Source: Clavibacter sp. VKM Ac-2872 (GTDB taxonomy: Bacteria; Actinomycetota; Actinomycetes; Actinomycetales; Microbacteriaceae). From it: 64,000 bases of DNA. Numbering within the stretch: the first letter of the stretch is position 1; every line of letters starts with the position of its first letter. Position numbers and translations under genes: made by a program. The notes below the pieces were generated by a model. It was given only the letters and a program-made list of their open reading frames with translations. It was not told the DNA's origin and made no database searches. Positions 59,207-64,000 of this stretch are shown here, piece by piece. The stretch spans positions 744,001-808,000 of the forward strand of contig NZ_JADKRR010000001.1 in assembly GCF_015351105.1 (NCBI RefSeq). Direction: 5' to 3'.

Positions 59207-60175
59207 ATGCAGAGCCTCTTCCCCGAGATCGACCCATACGACACCGGCATGCTCGACGTGGGGGACGGCCAGCTCCTCCACTGGGAGGTCTCGGGGAACC
59301 CGGCCGGGATCCCCGTCGTCTTCCTGCACGGCGGTCCCGGCGGGGGCACGAGCCCCACGCATCGGCGCCTGTTCGACCCGGCCCGCTACCGCATCGTCCT
59401 CGTCGACCAGCGCGGCTGCGGCCGGAGCACGCCGCACGTCTCCACCCCCGAGGCCGACCTCTCCGTCAACACCACGTGGCACCTCGTGGCCGACCTCGAG
59501 CGGCTGCGCGAGCGCGTGGGGGTGGAGCGCTGGCTGGTGTTCGGCGGATCCTGGGGCTCGACCCTCGCGCTCGCCTACGCCGAGACGCACCCGTCGCGGG
59601 TGACGGGCCTCATCCTCCGCGGCATCTTCACGCTGCGCGCGACCGAGCTCGACTGGTTCTACGAGGGGCCGGCCGGCATGGTCTACCCCGACGGCTGGGA
59701 GGCGTTCACGGCTCCCGTGCCCGGCGTGGAGCGCGGCGGGATCATCGCGGCGTACGCGCGGCTCCTCGCGGATCCCGACCCCGCGGTGCACGGGCCGGCC
59801 GCGGTCGCGTGGTCCACCTGGGAGGCCTCGGGCATCACGCTGCTGCCGAAGCCCGAGGTGGTGGCGCGGTTCGCGGAGCCGACGTACGCGCTCGCGTTCG
59901 CGCGCATCGAGAACCACTACTTCATGCACGGCGGCTGGATGGAGGACGGCCAGCTGATCCGCGACGCGCACCTGCTGCGCGGGATCCCGACCGAGATCGT
60001 GCAGGGCCGCTACGACATGTGCACGCCGGCCGTCACCGCGTGGGACCTGCACCGGGCGCTGCCCGAGGCGCGCTTCACGATGGTCCCGGACGCCGGGCAC
60101 GCCTTCGACGAGCCGGGCATCCTCGACGCGCTCATCCAGGCGACCGAGCGCGCGGCGGACCGCCTGACGGCCTAG
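59207..60175 (+). CDS. pip: Proline iminopeptidase
   Basis: A 322-residue S33 serine peptidase of the classical bacterial type. Segments are FLHGGPGGGTSPTHRRLFDP, VLVDQRGCGRSTPH, nucleophile Ser in FGGSWGSTLALAYAETHP, and late Asp and His in VQGRYDMCTPA and VPDAGHAFDEPG. The cap domain contains WSTWEAS and ENHYFMHGGW. It frees N-terminal proline from peptides in the cytoplasm. Second such peptidase of the window; this one is of the usual length and not linked to the import operon. Confidence 0.95.
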   Translation: MQSLFPEIDPYDTGMLDVGDGQLLHWEVSGNPAGIPVVFLHGGPGGGTSPTHRRLFDPARYRIVLVDQRGCGRSTPHVSTPEADLSVNTTWHLVADLERLRERVGVERWLVFGGSWGSTLALAYAETHPSRVTGLILRGIFTLRATELDWFYEGPAGMVYPDGWEAFTAPVPGVERGGIIAAYARLLADPDPAVHGPAAVAWSTWEASGITLLPKPEVVARFAEPTYALAFARIENHYFMHGGWMEDGQLIRDAHLLRGIPTEIVQGRYDMCTPAVTAWDLHRALPEARFTMVPDAGHAFDEPGILDALIQATERAADRLTA

Positions 60176-60669
60176 CGGCCGACCAGCGCGGGGGATCCGT
60201 GGACAGCCGGCTGCGCGAGCGTCGCCGCGGGAGCCGCCGCGGGCGCGCCCACGCCGCTGAGGATGTCGAGCGCGCGCCGCAGCCGGGTGCTGGAGGTGTG
60301 CATCGTGTACGGGAAGTACACGACCTCCACGCCGACGGCCGCGAACTCGGCCTCCAGGCGCTCGCCCTTCGCGGTGCCGCGCCAGTCGTCGCCCTTGAAG
60401 AAGACGTCGAAGCCGACCTCGCGCCAGGTGTCCAGCTTGTCCGGCAGCGTCTCGGCGCGGGCCTGGTCGACGTAGCTGATGTGGCTCACGATCTCGAGGC
60501 GCTCGGCGAGCGGCACCACGGGCGTGATGCCCTTGTTGAGCTCGAGCATCTCGTCGGAGACGACGCCCGCGATGAGGACGTCGCAGCGGCTCTTGGCGTG
60601 CTTGAGGATGTTGAGGTGCCCGACGTGGAAGAGGTCGAAGGCACCGGCGGCGTAGCCGATTCGGGTCAT
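60172..60669 (-). CDS. Cytidylyltransferase-like nucleotidyltransferase (TagD-like)
   Basis: A 165-residue Rossmann-type nucleotidyltransferase. The start YAAGAFDLFHVGHLNILKHAK carries the HxGH motif; VFFKGDDWRGT and VEVVYFPYTMHTSSTRLR take the place of the KGDD and RTxGIST motifs of glycerol-3-phosphate cytidylyltransferase. It probably makes an activated polyol or glycerol phosphate for a cell-wall glycopolymer. A 30-residue Ala/Pro-rich tail follows the domain. Its stop codon overlaps the stop of the converging iminopeptidase gene at CTAG (60172-60175). Confidence 0.88.
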   Translation of the reverse strand: MTRIGYAAGAFDLFHVGHLNILKHAKSRCDVLIAGVVSDEMLELNKGITPVVPLAERLEIVSHISYVDQARAETLPDKLDTWREVGFDVFFKGDDWRGTAKGERLEAEFAAVGVEVVYFPYTMHTSSTRLRRALDILSGVGAPAAAPAATLAQPAVHGSPALVGR

Positions 60670-61046
60670 GGCGCACGTGTCTCGGGTCGTCCGCGTTCCG
60701 GGCGCGGGGACGCGCGGATGCGGGATCGGGTGCAGCCCGGTGCGGGTACGCCGGGCGGGGGTCTCCTGCTCCTCGCGACGCGGGTACGTCGGCCGCCCTG
60801 GGTGGGGGCGACGGGGAGCGGGTGGACCCGCGGCGATCTTACGGGCGACCCGGCCGGCCGCGGAAGCGGGATACCCGAACGGGGGGCATCCCGCTGATCC
60901 AGGGGGCGCGGGAGGCGCGCCCCCGTCATGACCTCCGTTCGGGGGGCACAACAGGCTGGTGCTGGGTTACATTCAACGAACCCCACCCGTCTGGTGGGTT
61001 TTCATCAGCCTGTCTGACGGATCGATCCGAGCGAGGACCCGCCCGC
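60670..61046. other. Intergenic region before the beta-helix gene, with a leader hairpin
   Basis: No gene is seen in these 377 bp, which serve both divergent genes. AACCCCACC (60979-60987) can pair with GGTGGGTT (60993-61000) and is followed by TTTC, so it looks like a small intrinsic terminator or attenuator 45 bp before the beta-helix ATG. TTACAT or TACATT (60967-60973) is a possible -10 upstream of it. The octamer GGGGGGCA occurs twice (near 60883 and 60941). Confidence 0.4.
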
Positions 61047-63689
61047 ATGCGCCACCGCACCCCATCCACCCGATCCGCGCCCCGCCGCACCGCGCAGCAC
61101 CTCGCGCCCGCATCGCGCCCCGCACGCGGCCGCCACCTGGTGGCCCTCGCCGTCGCGATCGGCCTGGCGGTGCCCGCCGCCCTCGTCGCCCCGCAGACCG
61201 CGGGCGCCGCCACGGGTCAGGACCTCGCCGCAGGCAGCCCGGTCTTCTCCGACTCCTTCACCCGCAGCGCGACCGGGGGCTGGGGCCAGGCCGCCGGCGC
61301 CGCCGCGTACTCCTACGACGGCGTCTCGGCCTTCCGCGCCAACGGCGGGCAGGGCGTCATCGACCTCTCCCGGGCCGGCAGCGCGGCCTCGGCCGCCGTC
61401 CCCGTGGCGGCGCCCGTCGACAGCGAGACCACCGCGCGCGTGCTCATCCCGCGCGTCCCCGCGCAGGGCAACGGCGTCTACGCGGGAGTCCAGCAGCGGG
61501 TGGCGGGCTCCTCCTACTACCAGTCGAGCGTGCGGGTCGACAGCGCGGGCGACGCGCGGCTCTCGGTCGTCCGCGTCACCGGATCCACCGCGGCGCAGAC
61601 CACCGTGGTCGGCGACACCGTCGTCGCCCGGGGCGTCACGCCCGGCCGCGTGGTGGTCATCCAGTCGCGCGTCTCCGGATCCACCGCGGTCGCGATCGAC
61701 GCCCGCGCGTGGGTGGACGGCCAGGCCGTCCCCGGATGGCAGGCCGCCGCCGTCGACACGAGCGCGTCCCGCCTCGCCTCGGGGACGGGCACGCGCCTGT
61801 GGTCGTACCTCTCGAAGTCGTCCGGGCCGCAGGCGATCGCGTTCGACGACGTGGCGGTCCGGCCGCTGACGGCGCCGAGCACGGCTCCCGCGCCGGCCCC
61901 GACGCCCGCCCCGACGACCCCGGCTCCCGCCCCGGCCCCCGGCACCGGCACGGGATCCGGTTCCGGCTCCGGTTCCGGCTCCTCCGACGCCGAGCGGGGC
62001 GTCTCCCGCGGCGACGCGCGCGCGGGCTCGGGCTCCGCGGCCGTCGGATCCACCTCCTACGGCGTCCCCGCCGACGCGGTGTTCGTCGCGCCGACCGGTT
62101 CGAACGCCGGGGCCGGGTCGAAGTCGGCCCCGTACGCCACCATCCAGAAGGCCGTCGACGCGGCCCCCGCCGGGCGCACCGTCGTCGTCCGCGCCGGCAC
62201 GTACCACGAGTCGGTGGTGATGCCGCAGGGCAAGGCCCTCACGCTGCAGTCGTACCCGGGCGAGAAGGTGTGGCTCGACGGCAGCCGGCAGGTGTCCTCG
62301 TGGACGGCATCCGGATCCGCCCGCTACGCGAGCGGCTGGACCGTCGCGTTCGACGCGAGCCCCACCTACACGCGCGGCAAGCCCGACGGCACCGCGACCG
62401 GCTGGCAGTTCGTGAACCCGGCCTACCCGATGGCCGCGCACCCCGACCAGGTGTGGATCGGGCAGCAGGCCCAGAAGCAGGTCGCCTCGCGCGCCGAGCT
62501 CGCCGCCGGCACGTTCTTCGTGGACACCGCGGCCGACCGCCTCTACCTCGGATCCGACCCGGGCAGCCAGCCGGTGCGCTCGAGCGACCTCGTGCAGGCG
62601 CTCAGCGTCCGCGGCGACGGCAGCACGGTGCGCGGCATCGGCATCCGCCGGTACGCGCCCTCGGTGCCGGACCTCGGCGCGGTCGTCGTGCAGGCCAGGA
62701 ACGTCACGGTCGAGAACCTCGTGATCACCGACAACGCCACCACGGGCATCTCGATCACGGCGACCGGCGCGAAGGCGACCGCGCTCACCGTCGCCCGCAA
62801 CGGCATGCTCGGGATGCACGCGAACTACGCCGACGGGCTGCGCGCCTCGCGGCTGCTCGTCGCCGACAACAACACCGAGCGGTTCAACCGGGCGCCCGTG
62901 TCCGGCGGGTTCAAGATCACCCGCAGCCGCGACGTGGACGTGACCGACAGCGCGATCCTCCGCAACGCCGGCAACGGCCTGTGGTTCGACGAGTCGGTGT
63001 ACGACGCGAACGTCACGGGGAACGACGTGATGGACAACACCGGATCGGGCGTCGCCTTCGAGCTGTCGGCGACCATCGCGATCGTGGACAACGTGGTGGC
63101 CCGCAACGGCGAGGAGGGCGTCTGGATCGACGACACCGGCCACGTGGACATCTGGAACAACACGTTCGTCGCCAACGACCGGAACATCGACATCTCGCAG
63201 GGCACGCGCCGCGCGTCGAACCTCGCGACGCCCGGCCACGACCCGCGCCAGAAGCTGCCGGACCCCACCGTGACGTGGGTGGTGACCGACATCGACATCG
63301 CGAACAACGTGATGCAGGGATCCACCGGCAACGCCGTGCTGGCCGTCGAGGACCACTCGCACCAGCGCTCGGCCGGGCAGATGGGCATCACGACCTCCGG
63401 CAACGTGTACCAGCGCGACGCCGGGAACCGCCCCGGCTGGGCTGTGATCTGGTCGCGCGGCGCCGGCGACCCGGCCGTCTACGGATCCGTGCAGGCGTTC
63501 AGCGCGGCGACCGGCAACGACCGCACCGCCCTCGCGATCGACGGGCGCCCGGTCGTGGGCTCGGGCTTCCGGCTCACCGACGAGGTGCGCCGCGTCGAGA
63601 CCCAGGTGGCCGTGCCGCTCATCGGCCAGGTGGCGGGCCTCATCGGCTGGCTGACCGGCGCGCGCGAGCTCGGGGCCGACGTGGGCTGA
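61047..63689 (+). CDS. Secreted right-handed parallel beta-helix protein
   Basis: An 880-residue exported protein. A signal peptide ends near residue 54 (AGA|A). Residues 60-280 form a lectin-like beta-sandwich (SPVFSDSFTRSATGGWGQAAG...AFDDVAVRPL), followed by a Pro/Ala/Thr then Gly/Ser-rich linker (285-320). A DUF1565-type opening, VFVAPTGSNAGAGSKSAPYATIQKAVDAAP, starts near 340, and a long series of beta-helix coils follows (NVTVENLVITDNATTGI, ASRLLVADNNTERFN, NVTGNDVMDNTGSGVAFE, NNTFVANDRNIDIS). Such proteins are usually polysaccharide lyases or hydrolases; a plant or fungal glycan is likely but the substrate is not known. It is not a typical pectate lyase by motif. Confidence 0.88.
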   Translation: MRHRTPSTRSAPRRTAQHLAPASRPARGRHLVALAVAIGLAVPAALVAPQTAGAATGQDLAAGSPVFSDSFTRSATGGWGQAAGAAAYSYDGVSAFRANGGQGVIDLSRAGSAASAAVPVAAPVDSETTARVLIPRVPAQGNGVYAGVQQRVAGSSYYQSSVRVDSAGDARLSVVRVTGSTAAQTTVVGDTVVARGVTPGRVVVIQSRVSGSTAVAIDARAWVDGQAVPGWQAAAVDTSASRLASGTGTRLWSYLSKSSGPQAIAFDDVAVRPLTAPSTAPAPAPTPAPTTPAPAPAPGTGTGSGSGSGSGSSDAERGVSRGDARAGSGSAAVGSTSYGVPADAVFVAPTGSNAGAGSKSAPYATIQKAVDAAPAGRTVVVRAGTYHESVVMPQGKALTLQSYPGEKVWLDGSRQVSSWTASGSARYASGWTVAFDASPTYTRGKPDGTATGWQFVNPAYPMAAHPDQVWIGQQAQKQVASRAELAAGTFFVDTAADRLYLGSDPGSQPVRSSDLVQALSVRGDGSTVRGIGIRRYAPSVPDLGAVVVQARNVTVENLVITDNATTGISITATGAKATALTVARNGMLGMHANYADGLRASRLLVADNNTERFNRAPVSGGFKITRSRDVDVTDSAILRNAGNGLWFDESVYDANVTGNDVMDNTGSGVAFELSATIAIVDNVVARNGEEGVWIDDTGHVDIWNNTFVANDRNIDISQGTRRASNLATPGHDPRQKLPDPTVTWVVTDIDIANNVMQGSTGNAVLAVEDHSHQRSAGQMGITTSGNVYQRDAGNRPGWAVIWSRGAGDPAVYGSVQAFSAATGNDRTALAIDGRPVVGSGFRLTDEVRRVETQVAVPLIGQVAGLIGWLTGARELGADVG

Positions 63690-63706
63690 TCCCGCGCGCG
63701 TGACAG

Positions 63707-63736
63707 GACGGGCCGATCCCCTCAGGGGTCGGCCCG
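63707..63736 (+). terminator. Terminator of the beta-helix gene
   Basis: ACGGGCCGATCCCC (63707-63720) pairs with GGGGTCGGCCCGT (63724-63736) around TCA. The remaining 236 bp up to 63973 show no gene. Confidence 0.8.
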
Positions 63737-63972
63737 TCCGTCGTGTGCGGGCGTCCCCGCGCGGGGGCGCCGGTGCTGCCGCCGGTAGGGGCGCCGGTAG
63801 GCCGGGAGGCGGCGTCAGGGCGGCGACCAGTGCGGCATCCGGCGGGATGAGTACGACTACTGGCCCCTGCGCCGCGACCGGCGAGCGGCCGCGACGGAAC
63901 CTGGGATGGCACCACGAGCCCGTCCCCGGACGGGCATCCACCGCCATCCGCCGCACACGCAAGGACCGTCCC

Positions 63973-64000
63973 ATGAACGGCACGTCCCGCTCCACCGTCC
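63973..64000 (+). CDS. Start of a gene cut by the window edge
   Basis: An ATG behind CAAGGACCGTCCC opens a frame that reads MNGTSRSTV and runs off the window. Only nine codons are visible, so no function can be given. Confidence 0.35.

Noticed and set aside
61005-63995. 996-codon antisense frame over the beta-helix gene
   Set aside because: Shadow frame with biased His/Arg/Val/Asp composition; plus-strand signal peptide and beta-helix coils are convincing.
1-64000. tRNA, rRNA or riboswitch genes
   Set aside because: No cloverleaf, T-loop consensus or known riboswitch core was recognised by eye; a covariance search would be decisive.

Overview
The window is high-GC actinobacterial DNA (roughly 72-73% G+C by eye) with GTG starts, leaderless promoters, dense stop/start-overlap operons and a striking excess of the hexamer GGATCC. 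The gene content (a complete inositol pathway, hydroxyproline catabolism, a GH127 enzyme, secreted nuclease and beta-helix proteins) looks like a plant-associated Microbacteriaceae chromosome, most like Clavibacter. That assignment is inference from style; no ribosomal RNA or tRNA gene was found.

Layout. 1-6.3 kb: tail of an RND exporter, a DEAD-box RNA helicase with a long repetitive N-terminus, two GNAT acetyltransferases, and a divergent SDR/TetR pair around a near-palindromic operator. 6.3-12.8 kb: inositol operon iolC, Cgl0159-like aldolase, iolA, iolB, iolD. 12.8-14.8 kb: a two-gene operon (TIM-barrel isomerase/decarboxylase-like protein plus a 3-hydroxyacid dehydrogenase). 15.6-19.3 kb (minus): tetrulose-type kinase, RpiB-like and TPI-like isomerases, GntR/FCD regulator. 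19.4-25.5 kb (minus): GntR/UTRA regulator, single-cassette sugar ABC importer, iolG and iolE. 25.8-30.5 kb: secreted nuclease, thioredoxin, RecQ. 30.8-48.7 kb: a GH127 beta-L-arabinofuranosidase, peptide ABC importer, two proline-specific peptidases, a GntR regulator and a full hydroxyproline-to-2-oxoglutarate pathway. 48.9-51.1 kb: acyl-CoA oxidase-like gene. 51.2-57.5 kb: a WXG100-like protein, a polymorphic toxin, a tandemly duplicated toxin-tip/immunity unit and an immunity gene array. 57.6-64 kb: DUF1349 protein, SGNH-like protein lacking its serine, proline iminopeptidase, cytidylyltransferase and a secreted beta-helix protein.

Three systems stand out. (1) 30.8-48.7 kb reads as one regulon for plant cell-wall arabinosylated hydroxyproline peptides: both promoters carry the same 12-mer, GTGACATATTAC. 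(2) The 12.8-14.8 and 15.6-19.3 kb operons share a CCTATAGGAT palindrome over their -10 regions; together they could oxidise a five-carbon sugar acid at C3, decarboxylate it to erythrulose, and convert that to erythrose 4-phosphate. (3) The toxin locus is an exact 1972-bp tandem duplication whose toxin tips and immunity genes have diverged, followed by a stop-loss immunity copy and an immunity pseudogene caused by one TCG-to-TAG change.

The inositol genes lie in two clusters (6.3-12.8 and 19.4-25.5 kb). Four of their promoters carry 9/10 matches to the IolR-type consensus KGWCHTRACA, suggesting control by the GntR/UTRA protein encoded between them.
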